DNA of 64,000 nt, from contig KN832874.1 of NCBI GenBank assembly GCA_000827325.1, positions 2,216,721 to 2,280,720 on the forward strand, given 5' to 3'. Numbering within the stretch: position 1 is the stretch's first letter; the number at the start of each line of letters is the position of its first letter. The notes under the pieces are model-generated. The model saw only the letters and a list, made by a program, of their open reading frames with translations. It was not told where the DNA came from and ran no database searches. This document shows positions 22,290 through 32,770 of the stretch, one piece after another. This DNA is from Oidiodendron maius Zn (taxonomy: Eukaryota; Ascomycota; Leotiomycetes; Myxotrichaceae). Made by a program: the position numbers and the translations under genes.

Positions 22290-23683
22290 TTTGCCTGTGG
22301 GGCAGGAGACATTGACGGTGACCAAGGTAGCAACCTTGGGGCGATACTGGATGTTCGGCGCTTATCTACCTGGATCGACCGCTAGTTTGATGAGGACTTG
22401 ATGATCGACAGCTGGTCAACACGGTAGATCTCGGTGTAACAGTTTACCGAAGGCGCGCGGCATCACTGGCGATTCACAACCCTGTCCCGGGCGGAGAACA
22501 AGGAGCCGTCTTATAACCTTGCAAAAGCACAAAGTGTAAATCGTGCATGCGGGGAAAAAGAGAGAAGCCCAATCTATTTAATCTAGCAGAAACCAGGCCT
22601 AGCTTAACAAATTATTCCTCCAATCGCTCTGTGATCATCATAGTTTATGAGGTTAGGAGTCTAACTTGGAATAGGGCAGGAAAATGGTGTCAGCACCAAA
22701 CCCTCCTAGAGTTTTCGAATGGCGCATGTGGCCAGGTGATTAAAACAAGGGGTTGTAAGATGTCAAAATTAGAGGAGAAAGTCTTAAGATTAAGACTCGG
22801 TGTACTGAAAAGGCTTTGATTAATACAAAAATTATAACAGCCCTGTTTTATATGCTTCTGTCCAATGTAGAAGGGCGACATAGACGACATTTGACTTTGT
22901 TTACGAACATACAATCTCACGGCCCAAAAATACTCCCCCTTTCCCATACTGCGACGTCTGAACCGAGAGCAGATTCAACAGGGTATATTATGGCGGAGCA
23001 GGTTCGCTAGAGAACTCGGGCTTTTGGTCGAAACGCACAGTGTTTTTGCTATTTTCTAATGCCAACGAGCGTCTCTGAAGACTTATGCCAGAAATACATT
23101 AACGCAGATCATCCTTTTCTAAAAATAATCACATGGCAAGTTAGCGGCACGAACGCCGCTTAAGCTTCCGTATAATCGTTTGGTTAGCCAACTCCCATCC
23201 ACCTTACATACGTAAGGTGGGTTGGTTACATAACCGAACGATCAGGTGCATGAAAGAACTGTTTGAACCTTTGGGCTTTTGGGGGACACAACCTAGATTG
23301 CCAAGCAGGATGACGCAAAACTGCGTATGGACATATATACCCTTGCATTTTGGACCACCCTGCCCAGATCTTCCTCGCATCTGTAATCTTCGAATGGGGC
23401 AGGGCAGCATATTAAGGAGGGTCGGCCACAATAGGGAGAGGCTGGGATATCCTTTTTCCTTTGGTCCGATCCTGCTCTCTCGCTTTTTAATGGCCCGAAT
23501 CTTTATTTCCATTGTATATGCACCACTACATGAAGATCACTCGTTAATTCATGTTCAGGAAAAATGACATATTTTTTACACCACTAATATTGCACTGACC
23601 AGTATATAAACACTCTTACACTCAGTTTTACATGTCCAGACTATATAAATATATTATATTCTACGATATTCTAAGTCCGGCAA
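22290..23683. other. Intergenic with a foldback hairpin
   Basis: This 1.4-kb stretch lies between the divergent GH43 and SGNH-hydrolase genes. Apart from the inverted repeat at 23177-23240 I see only weak open frames with no motifs. Confidence 0.45.
23177..23240. repeat. Imperfect inverted repeat (foldback), about 30-bp arms
   Basis: The core CCACCTTAC-ATAC-GTAAGGTGG (23199-23220) is a perfect 9-bp stem with a 4-base loop. The arms extend imperfectly outward to CGTTTGGTTA on the left and TAACCGAACG on the right. It may be a MITE remnant or a foldback left by element excision. Confidence 0.55.
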
Positions 23684-24655
23684 ATTAAGCACTACTTCGT
23701 CGTGCTACTCACAAGGACAAGGTTGTTGGTTGCCGCTTTGACCTTTACGGATTACGTCTACGGCGTAGTTATCACTACTCGAGCCACTCATCCACCGGCC
23801 TTTCTCCTGGCAGGAGACTCTAAAACACATGAGCCGGCCGGTGAGATGCTACTCTAATAGCAATAGCCTTGAAAAAAGAAGTACTGATTGTTCGTTGCAA
23901 TTAGGCTGGGGTGACGGATTTCTTAACTTCACGCTCGAATCTCCAGCATTCGGCTTCAACTATGGAGTCAGTGGAGCATCTCTGACACCCTACCTGGCCA
24001 GCTCTACATTTCAAACAATCCTGGCGCAAGTTTCCAAATACAAATCCACTAAAACTGTCTTTGTCACCGCCCAATTTGGTCACAATGACCAGAAAAACCC
24101 TACTTATGAGGCAGAATTCTCGACCAGTCTCCACAAGTTCGTTTCCGAAATTAATGCTGCAGGGGGGGTACCCGTAAGTCTCCGTACAGCAGAATGGAGA
24201 GCAATGAATTCAAACCAGACTTCAGATCATTATCACCCCTCTTACTCGCCGCACATTCTCCGGAGGCTCAGTTGTTCAGAATCTCGCCAACGAAACCGCC
24301 AAAGCCTTAGCCGTGGCAAAGGACACAGGTTCGCGGTATATTGACCTAAACAAGGCTTCTACCGACTACGTTAATGCTATTGGCAATCAGGTAATTTTGC
24401 CCTCCCCGCACTTTCAATGTTCTCTCCGTTCTTAGCCTCTTGGAATCTTCTGCTCACACTAATTCTATTTCGATGCAGGCAGCACAAGCATACGACTACC
24501 ATGGCACGGATCACACTCATTTGAACCCATGGGGAGAGATTGTTTTCGGACGAATGGTCAGTGATCTCTTGGTCGCCAAGTACCATGATATTGCCGCATA
24601 TACCAAGCCCAATGCTACACTTTCCAATGAATTAGCGAAGGGGATTCCCGCTTAA
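23684..24655 (+). CDS. SGNH/GDSL hydrolase, rhamnogalacturonan acetylesterase-like; start codon apparently ATT
   Basis: Four exons (23684-23840, 23905-24173, 24226-24390, 24479-24655) give 255 residues, about the usual length of RG acetylesterase. Block I is FLLAGDS (catalytic Ser), block III is FGHNDQK, and block V is GTDHTHLNPWGE (catalytic Asp and His). Introns fit cleanly: G|GTGAGA...AATTAG, CCC|GTAAGT...TTCAG and CAG|GTAATT...GCAG. The first exon reads KHYFVVLL... into a signal-like segment, but its expected first codon is ATT at 23684 and no upstream in-frame ATG exists. The enzyme would remove acetyl groups from pectin rhamnogalacturonan outside the cell. Loss of the ATG would silence it unless a near-cognate start is used. 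Confidence 0.82.
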
Positions 24656-25216
24656 GCCTTGATGCTTCCAAATCACGAAATGATCTCCTTTAACTCTGGA
24701 CTACCTGTTATTCGTGGGTTTTGAGATTGGTTTTGAAGAGAGGATCAGATGCGTTAGCTGTAAGGAAAGTTCATATGGAGCATAGTAAAGCAAAATAAAT
24801 TCAGGACAACCATGTATCTTGGAGTGCGACTGTTGTTATCAGATTTATTTCTACAATACTTAACACTAGCTAGGTTATAGCTAGTTGACCTGATTTTATA
24901 CAAATTCAAAACCTAAAATAGTTAACCCTATCCTAAAGTTTGCATGAACGATATTGATTGCAATACCACCACCGTTATAACGGCCTAGAATACTCAGGGG
25001 AAGTTATATCTGCCATTCAAGGTACCTCGTACCAATGTGAAGATATTGGGAAATAAGGGCCTATTAGCTTAGTGCCTCTAGCGAGCGCAGCATGATCTCT
25101 CCTTCACTTTGATCGACACTCTGGCCGATGCAGAAGAGCCACATGCAGGCAGTTAGCGCGACGGACAATTGTCTCTTTTTCTTTTCGGCATATTTTTCCG
25201 AGGTGTTTCTCCTGGG

Positions 25217-25301
25217 TTTTCCCGGCTTGCCTTCCCGGTTTGCTTTTCCGGCTCGCTTTTCCGGCTTGCTTTTCCGGCTTGCTGTTCCAACTGGCTTTTC
25301 T
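25217..25301. repeat. Minisatellite, 13-bp unit, about six copies
   Basis: Successive variants of TTTCCGGCTTGCT follow each other with a 13-bp period, for example TTTCCGGCTCGCT, then TTTCCGGCTTGCT twice, then GTTCCAACTGGCT. The unit length is not a multiple of three, so all three frames of one strand stay open. This explains the two overlapping Lys/Gly/Ala-rich frames on the minus strand, which I do not consider genes. Confidence 0.75.
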
Positions 25302-26510
25302 GAGAGGACAGTAGAGCCAAAATCGTAGTTCCTCTGGTAGATTGGACGCATAAAGAATTTTCTTAGAGCCTAAGGCCTCTGCGGCCATCATTGAAGAGGT
25401 CGTACAGAGTTATGTTGCTTAGAAAACTATATTCCCGCTTCAACTTCTTTGACATGTATTGACCCCTTCTTTCCTCTCTGGACTATTTCTGCCCGTTACT
25501 ATTGGATCAATGGTTAGTCATGCCGCATTTAGTTGACCCCTCACCCTACTAACTTTTTGCGTTGACTTCATACAATGTGGGCAGCTTAATGTGTTGGCTT
25601 ATATCCATAGGAGATCGATTCCGAAAGGAGTTAGCCCGTCCCGACCTGGATAAGGAATCCCAAACACCGAGATATCCGAAGGACATGTCAGTCAGGTCAA
25701 TTCTTCTAGCAATGTGCGGACTTTTCCTGGACCGAGTCCAAGCGGGATGCCTAGCGTATATACCATATCATATGCATGCTAAATCCAGGCCAACCTTCTG
25801 CTTTAGGATTAATGACACAGACAGCACGTACCTGCCCAAATATTCTCTTCTGGCTCTATTAAATCCCGCGAGCACGGCTAATACGTTCGTATACCACGCC
25901 AGGTAAGGGCGGAGGATGTTGCGTTGCCGCAGGGATGGTTGGCTTATCATGACGAAATTGGGGAATATTTTAAGGTTTGGATTGACCGATAAATAGTCTA
26001 TTTTAAGTCGTTTTCAACTCACATAGGTCGCCGCTGCATATTGCCTAAATACCTCAAGCTGCGACTCGTCTCGACAATACAGGAAAGGCCTTGTCGCGCT
26101 GTGGATCATTGGCCGTGTGATAACTTTGAAATGTGGATTTGGTTATGTTGCGAAGTAGGGGTGGTTAAAAGAGTTAGTTATTGAACTGCAGGCAGCAACA
26201 CGTTTAATTAATGGTGATTCTATTTGATACATGTTGTTATAGTACATGTTAATTCCACCCGTCTTCCTATATCGTTTACTAGCCTGTCGAATGCTCTCCG
26301 AGCAGTATGATTGGTTTCCCTCCCATCTCCCCTCCCCCGGATATTTCTTTTAGATTCCCTAAGTAGGTAAGTTGTGGGGAATACCTAGGAAAAATGGTGG
26401 CCAAGCCCCAAATGCCACCAATGAATACATTACCATAGACCGGACCCACGGGGAAATATTTAGCATCCAATTAATACACTTGTAACTTGGCCTAGAGGGA
26501 CAGGACTCTT
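25302..26510. other. Intergenic, nothing recognised
   Basis: About 1.2 kb upstream of the polygalacturonase promoter. It has short open frames only, no motif and no repeat. Confidence 0.4.
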
Positions 26511-26520
26511 CTATATAAAG
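26511..26520 (+). promoter_or_regulatory. TATA box of the polygalacturonase gene
   Basis: CTATATAAAG lies about 115-120 bp before the ATG at 26634, a normal distance for highly expressed secreted hydrolase genes of moulds. Confidence 0.5.
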
Positions 26521-26633
26521 TCCATATTCATTTCTTTGGATAGGAGCTTTGTGCTTTATCTGACATAAATCTTTTACGTTCTTCTCTTGACCAGTAACAG
26601 CGACGTCTGCCCTACCCACAGAACCTAGTCAAG

Positions 26634-27904
26634 ATGAAATTTCTTACAGCTTGCGCCCTTTTGCTGCCCTTAGTTAATGGCAGTCCCATTGAGACGCCTA
26701 GTAGAACAGTTCATGCCATTGAAGATCGAGCTGCCGCTACTTGCACCGTAACGGCGTATGCCTCAATTTCTGCTGCCGTTAAGACCTGCTCGAATATCGT
26801 ACTATCCAATATCTCAGCTCCACCTTCCAGCACTATCGATCTGCAGAATCTTCAGACCGGGGCCGTTGTCAGTTTTGCTGGAACAACTGTACGTCTGTGC
26901 AAGAGCGTCTTAGCAAGTCCCTACTGACGAGAAACGCCTCCAGACATTTGGCACAACCATCGACAGCAGTTTTAATCCGATTGTAATCTCTGGTACAGGC
27001 ATCACTGTGACAGGTGTTACTGGCCATGTCATCGACGGCAATGGTCCAGCCTACTGGGATGGGTTGGGTTCAAATGCTGGGTCTAAAGCGCCAAAGTATG
27101 TTGCAGTCCTTTCCATCCGCCCAGCGGAGTACTGACTTGCAAATCTAACCACTTCTAAGGCCCGATCATTTCATTGTTGTCAAGAAGACCACCAATGCCA
27201 AGATTTTAAACCTTAACATCAAGAATTGGCCTGTTCACTGCTTCGACATCTCCAATAATGAGCATCTGACTATTTCTGGTTTGACATTGGACAACTCTGC
27301 CGGCGATAAGCCCAACTCTAAGTCCGGTGGCAAGCCCGCCGCCCACAACAGCGATGGCTTTGACATCTCGAGCAGCGATTACGTCACGCTAGACAATATT
27401 CACGTCCAAAACCAGGATGATTGTGTCGCTGTTACCTCCGGCACGCAGATTACCGTCAACAACATGTATTGTTCCGGCGGGCATGGTTTGTCCATCGGGT
27501 CAGTGGGTGGCAAGAGCAACAACACGGTCGACACGGTGACGTTCTCTAACAGTCATATTGTTAATAGCGAGAACGGTTGTCGTATCAAAACCAACAGTGG
27601 AACGACAGGAAGTATCAAGAACGTCACCTACCAAAACATCACCCTCAACGGAATCACTAAGTACGGGATTGATGTCCAACAAGATTATCTCAATGGCGGG
27701 CCAACTGGGAAGCCCACGAACGGCGTCAAGATTGCCGGCGTGCATTTCAACGGTGTTACGGGAACAGTGGCAAGTTCTGCGTATAATTACTACATCCTTT
27801 GCGGAAGTGGAAGCTGTTCAGACTTCACATTCCCCGGTACTCAAATTACAGGAGGTGGTTCGGGCGGCAGTTGTAACTACCCTGCGTCTGGATGTCCCCA
27901 TTAA
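26634..27904 (+). CDS. Endopolygalacturonase, glycoside hydrolase family 28
   Basis: Three exons (26634-26888, 26944-27095, 27160-27904) encode 383 residues, the normal length for fungal endo-PG. A signal peptide (MKFLTACALLLPLVNG) and short propeptide precede the mature enzyme, which starts near ATCTVTAYASI. The right-handed beta-helix carries all GH28 catalytic and binding motifs: HNSDGFDI (Asp201), NQDDC (Asp222 and Asp223), GGHGLS (His244) and RIKT (277-280). The end GSGGSCNYPASGCPH has the usual C-terminal disulfide. It cleaves alpha-1,4-galacturonan in homogalacturonan and is secreted. The gene looks fully functional. It sits downstream of the RG-acetylesterase-like gene on the same strand. 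Confidence 0.96.
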
Positions 27905-28302
27905 GAGGTGTCCAGTCAGCAGTCCAAGGCAGTATCAAATCGGCTGGGAACGGTTCAGAAATGGATTTTCAAGCCTGCAGACCCTCGTACCACTCTCAAA
28001 TTTCTGCGAATCTTCAAACCTGAATGCAACTATTCTAAAGTGAAGGCTCCTGGAGCAAGGGGTTGCCAGCAACTGCTTTATAAAATATAGGGAAGTTGGA
28101 TTGAGGAGTAGAGATAGCCAACAGAGGGTAGTAGGTTCTTTCGAAGGCACGACTAACTCGAGAGGTGACCCGTACCCATACAAGAGTAGTATCACGAGGT
28201 GTAAAGTCACCAGGTGCGAGTCTTGGTAGCACGCGACGTAGAATCTCGGTCTTTTTTTCATGGGGCAGAATCAGTACAGAGTTGGACTAGAACCCTCACA
28301 AG

Positions 28303-28398
28303 CAATAAAAGTTACGAGCATTACAAGAAATAAAATTACGACCAGTAAAATTACTGAGGGTAAAATTACGAGAAGTAAAAATCACCAGTGGAAAAATT
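28303..28398. repeat. Degenerate short tandem repeat, TAAAATTACGAG-like
   Basis: Five or six imperfect copies of a 15-18-bp unit related to GTAAAATTACGAGAA occur in a row. No coding role is apparent. Confidence 0.5.
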
Positions 28399-28425
28399 AT
28401 CCTTAATAATTCACGAGACTGAGAG

Positions 28426-28830
28426 ATGCCCGCTCCCCGTCGCAAGGCGAACACCTACCCCGCGACCGCTGCTGGCGCAACCCCCTCGTACGGACGTCTA
28501 CCAGTCCTCTGCGCGTGCCGCCTCGTTCGTCCAGCGCCAGTCCCAGCAGCAGCCCCGCCACTACCCACGCCGGCAACAGCGGCTTTCCCAGTTAATGACT
28601 CCACCGCCTAGTGCGTCGTCCTTGCCTCCGTGCCATCGCTCTCCTCTTTAGAACGAGTTCTGACCTCTTCCTGTCTAGATCCTTCCATCGCCTCCTCCAG
28701 CCCATCCTACCCCGCTCAGAGCGCTCAATACACGCCCTACCTGCCGCAGCACGACCTCCGCACCAAGGCGTGCAGACCCAACGCAACAACTCCCACCAGT
28801 GTGCACCCTAGCCAAGTAAGTTATCCTGTT
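28426..28830 (+). pseudogene. Degenerate Pro/Gln-rich gene fragment, family unknown
   Basis: An ATG at 28426 opens MPAPRRKANTYPATAAG, and neighbouring frames continue with Gln/Pro/Ser-rich text (QSSARAASFVQRQSQQQPRH, SSPSYPAQSAQYTPYLPQ). This reads like one low-complexity protein interrupted by several indels and stops. I cannot name the family. The GC content is higher than in the flanks. Confidence 0.3.
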
Positions 28831-28910
28831 GCTCATCACCCAAGTCACCCACATCAGGCATATTTCCTACGCGCTCCGAATTCCGCACGCGCATAAGACC
28901 TTGATCCACA

Positions 28911-28952
28911 ACAGAGACAGAGAGAGAGTAGGGGAGAGAGAGAGAGACAGAC
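28911..28952. repeat. GA microsatellite
   Basis: An impure (GA)n tract, AGAGAGAGAGTAGGGGAGAG and onward. It is of no evident function. Confidence 0.7.
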
Positions 28953-29039
28953 ACCAAATAAGTCTCTGCCTCTACCACGTAAATGCTTGCCTTGACTGGG
29001 ATTCCCCAATGATGAACTGTCCAATCGCCACATGGGCAG

Positions 29040-30061
29040 GGGCGAATGAGCGTTGACTCCGGCCAGTAGACAGACTCCGTATATGGATCTTCTCAACCCG
29101 ACCCTACCGGAACCGGTGATCAGAATCTCCGTAGAATAATCCAGGAAACGCCACATCAACCAGAACCCAACATTAGTCCGTCTTGGCATATGTGATCGGC
29201 AGTCGTAGCTAAGCTAGGTCTACCATCCATTCGTTGAGTAGAGAGGAGATGTGAACGATGCTTGACCATCATGAAATCGGTTGCTTACCTTTTTCAAGTA
29301 ATCAGGCTAGCCCGGATCAGCTCCGGAAAGGGGTCTGCGCGGGGTACCCCAGAAACCCTACGCCTCTCAGACGTCGAACAAGGCACTTCAAGCTTGTAGA
29401 ACTGCCCTTCCCGAACGACGGCGCTTTCTGCGAGCTTCGCGCTTCAGTTCATGTCGGTCCAAATGATCGAGCTGTCACTTCTCACAGAAGAGTGGCTGGA
29501 ACACTCTTATGGGCTGCGTAGTCTTTCTGCAAAAGCCCGATTCCTCTCGACTCTAACGCTAAATCGACCCCACTACAGCAAGCAGAAATTCTGTCTTATT
29601 TCGCGTCGAAGTAACCTTGCGGCGATCTCCTTTTGGTCCTCTCTTTCGTCCTATTTTGCAGGCACCGCTTTTGCAGGTAGGATCGGACAGCATGCTGACT
29701 CCCGGAGCGAGCCAAGGAAGCACGTAATGACCACGCTTGGCGCAGTTCATGTCATTGTGGTGGACAGCCCCCGCTGGCTGTCGATTCACCATGCAACCCT
29801 GGTGCAAACCTGGCGGAGATGTGTAGATCTGTTGCTAGAGAGGAGACGTCCGTGTGATGGCCGTTTGATAAGGACGACGGATATTCCTTTCTTCGTTAGA
29901 GTTTTCACTCACTCCATCCTACACCTTACAGGGGTCCGAAAACACTCGACACTAGCGAGTAGTGTGGTAAAAACAAATGACACATTGCGGAGATTCGATT
30001 TACCCAATATTGTCAGCATTTATCTGTCTGAAGTATTATGAGCAGATGTCCACATAATCCC
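29040..30061. other. Intergenic; one unconvincing open frame
   Basis: A plus-strand frame of 196 codons (29451-30041) has no signal peptide, membrane segment or family motif. It overlaps the 3' flank of the MFS gene. I treat it as fortuitous. Confidence 0.4.
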
Positions 30062-31746
30062 TCAGAGGATGTTACGGAATCCAAAACCCTCATTCTCAAC
30101 TGCAATGTTCCCAGTTTTCTCGTCAGCTGCGGCGGCAGCAACCTCGGCCTCCCGCGCGTCAGCTTGCTTATTCTGCCAGGACAAATAGGTTCTCAGGATA
30201 AATGCTAGAAGAGCATTGAAAAACATGAAAGCGCCACAAATATACAGACCCTTGTGGTAGTAAGGTCCCTGTGAGGCCGGAAAGACTCTTGTGCCAAGGA
30301 CAGGCCCAACCTGGCCAATCATCTGCAGCATGGCGATGCCCACCCCACGTTTCGTAGCCGTGCCTTGGTTGTTTAGGACCCAAGGTAGAATATTAGCAAT
30401 CGAAGGGAAGACGCCAATAGCTGCGAGGAACAGGGCAAAGTACCGGACCCCAACGCCCTTACAGCTTGCAAGGACAATATACCCTATACCGGCGATGACA
30501 CTGAGGACGATGATAACAGCCCCACGCTGCTTCGTCCGGTCTGCTATCCAGGTGGTGATGATGCACATCAGGAAGCTTACAAAGTAAGGTGGTGCGGTAA
30601 GACCCTGGGCATGAATGCTTGTGAAGCCCATCCCAGTAAGGATAGCCGGCATAAAGACTGGCAAGGAGGCAAACGAGACGTTGCAAGAGAAGTACATGAG
30701 CTAGGAGATATTTAGCATGCTGAACCGATACATTAGAGATGGACTTACTGAAATCAACCAGTTCTTGACATCTAAGAGTGCCTGGCCGGCCTCTTTAAAG
30801 TTGACGCTGCCGAGACGAGTAGCACTCTCCTCACCCACCTGGCGGATAGCGCGAGCCCGTGCCACCTTCTTCTCATCACTATTGAGAAATCTAGCTTTTT
30901 CTGGCGAATCTGGGAGGCAGAACCACGCTACAAAGGCAAGGCAGATAGTCGGGATTCCCTCGACTAGGAAGAGCACCTTCCAGTTGGCAAGCGCAGGGTG
31001 ACCAGAGGTGATACCATAGGCCAAGGCGCCCGAGAAGCAAGTCGCGAACGGTGCGGCGGAGAGGAAGATGCCGCATCGAAGGCCGATCTCGCCACACATG
31101 TAGAAGAAAGAGAGCAGGTATGGAAGACCGGGGCCGTAGCCGGCCTCTGCCATGGCCATGAAGAATCTGCAGACCATCATGCCTTGCCAGTTAAATGCCG
31201 TGGCCTGGAGAGTCGCCGCAACGCCCCCTAGGAGTTTTCAGCATTAGGTTTTTGTTCAGGAGGGTTAAGTGGCACAAGAGTACGAACCAGGTGAGGACTG
31301 TAGCAAAGGCCCACATGTGCGGCGGAACAACCTTCCACATCAACGCCATCCACTCGAAGAGAATATATGGAATATAGAATAGCGTGAGGAGCCACTGGTA
31401 CTGAGCATCGGTCTCGTGGATCGAGTTTGCACCTTTGCTCAGGCCGGCGGTCTGCGCGTTGCCAATGTTGGAACGATCGAGGACGGAGAAGAGGTCTGCA
31501 TCAACCAAACCACATTAGTCTCGGAAAGTTTTTTTCTTTTCTTTCTGTTCTTTTTGTAGAAGGGAGTTAACTGGTGGGGTGAATAGAGCTTACACAATGC
31601 CATGACGAGAGGCATGAGATTCCAGTCCAGCTTGCGGACGATGCGACGCTGGATGGCGGGGTCGATATGGACATACTGATAGCCCTGCGAGGGCTCAGGC
31701 GTCTCAACGTGGGCGCGACCTCGTCTGTCTTTCCCTCGTTGGCCAT
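30062..31746 (-). CDS. MFS permease, Dal5/anion:cation symporter (allantoate permease) type, two homopolymer indels
   Basis: Four exons: complement of 30062-30700, 30749-31227, 31288-31495 and 31594-31746. The start MANEGKTDEVAP is typical of the family. Signatures are RKLDWNLMPLVMAL into YLFSVLDRSNIGNA, then MMVCRFFMAMAEAGYGPG, YFSCNVSFASLPVFMP and TWIADRTKQRG. About twelve membrane segments fit the ACS family of organic-anion, vitamin or amide uptake permeases. Two one-base problems occur: a missing C in a C-run near 31716 (to read APHVETPEPSQGYQ) and an extra G in the G-run at 31224-31228 at the intron 2 acceptor (to read TWGVAAT). They compensate in total length (1479 nt, 492 residues), so sequencing error is a real option. 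Confidence 0.85.
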
Positions 31747-32770
31747 GATGAAAGCTGGGTGGATGATGGATGATGGGGAGGAGAATAGAAGACAACGGGT
31801 TGCTAAGTGTTGGACATCGAACAGGAGGATGGCACGGATGTGGGGAGTACCTATGATCGAGGGGAGTCAACTGTCAAGTGCCGCGCCCTGCCAAACTGCC
31901 CAGAGCGGGTTGGGCAGGCTCTAGAAGCAAGCATAGAAGGGCATGGCAAAAATTATGTTGGAACCTTACCCTGACTGTCCCCCCTACCCCCCTGAATTGT
32001 GCAACCCTGTCTTTCGTGGAGCGAATAAGAAACGCAACTTGAGGCTAGTCGCTCATCATTATCGGCTAGACGAAAGAGGGGATTGCAAGGATGCAGAACT
32101 ACGAGGCAGCGGACGTAGGATATTCTTCGGGATACTTGACGATGCACAATGCGGGGAAAGAAAGGGGGACCAATCTGGGACGCTCCGGAATCTCCGTTGC
32201 CCCGGAATCCCCGGCATCTGGTCGGCCCGTTGATGTCCTGGGTAACCCGCCCCGCAGGCCAAGTGCTCTCCACAACGCGCTGAACGGTACTAAAGGGCAA
32301 GGGATGATAGCATGCGCCGCTAAACTTTCGCCCAATCTTGCCAAATATGTCACCCTTTGTCTTGTATTGGAGATCTGCATCATCGCGTCAAAGAGCTTCC
32401 TGGGAGTAACGCCTTGGAGACAGCGCCACGAAAATAATCCGGACGGAGCCTCTCGTGTTGTCGTTTTCGGGGAGATGCCTCCGAGTTTCTGGGAACCTAG
32501 TGAGGCTCTGATCTTCGCCTGGTCATTCCCGACGTGAATTCCGCAGAGCGACGGACGTGCCTCCTCAAAGCTAGGTTGGCTCAAAGCTGGTAAGCAGTAG
32601 CCAAGTCCATTTGATTGCTCCCTGCGATAGGATGTCGCTGGTGCAGGTCTATGTTTATCGGCCTCGAAGTATAAAGGCGTGATGACCGTTGCGTACCGAG
32701 AGTGGCTCTGGAGTCTCCACGGCCCAAAACCCATAAGCTCGCCAACCTTCTCACCCTTTACGATTTCAAA
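31747..32770. promoter_or_regulatory. Divergent promoter region
   Basis: This 1-kb region separates the MFS gene (minus) from the beta-propeller gene (plus). It is fairly GC-rich, with clustered CGGAA/CCGG words near 32185-32215 (TCCGGAATCTCCG, CCCCGGAATCCCCGG) of the kind bound by Zn2Cys6 factors. Opposed open frames here have no protein motifs. Confidence 0.35.

Noticed and set aside
25064-25391. Two overlapping Lys/Gly-rich frames on the minus strand
   Set aside because: They are products of the 13-bp minisatellite being open in several frames; no start context or conserved motif.
29451-30041. 196-codon plus-strand frame
   Set aside because: No motif, low-complexity composition, no plausible promoter; probably chance.
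32091-32734. Opposed frames of 148 and 211 codons
   Set aside because: They lie in the divergent promoter between the permease and the beta-propeller gene and have no domain signature.
32702-32770. Upstream in-frame start for the beta-propeller protein
   Set aside because: It would place 23 polar residues before an otherwise clean signal peptide; ATG 32771 is the better start.
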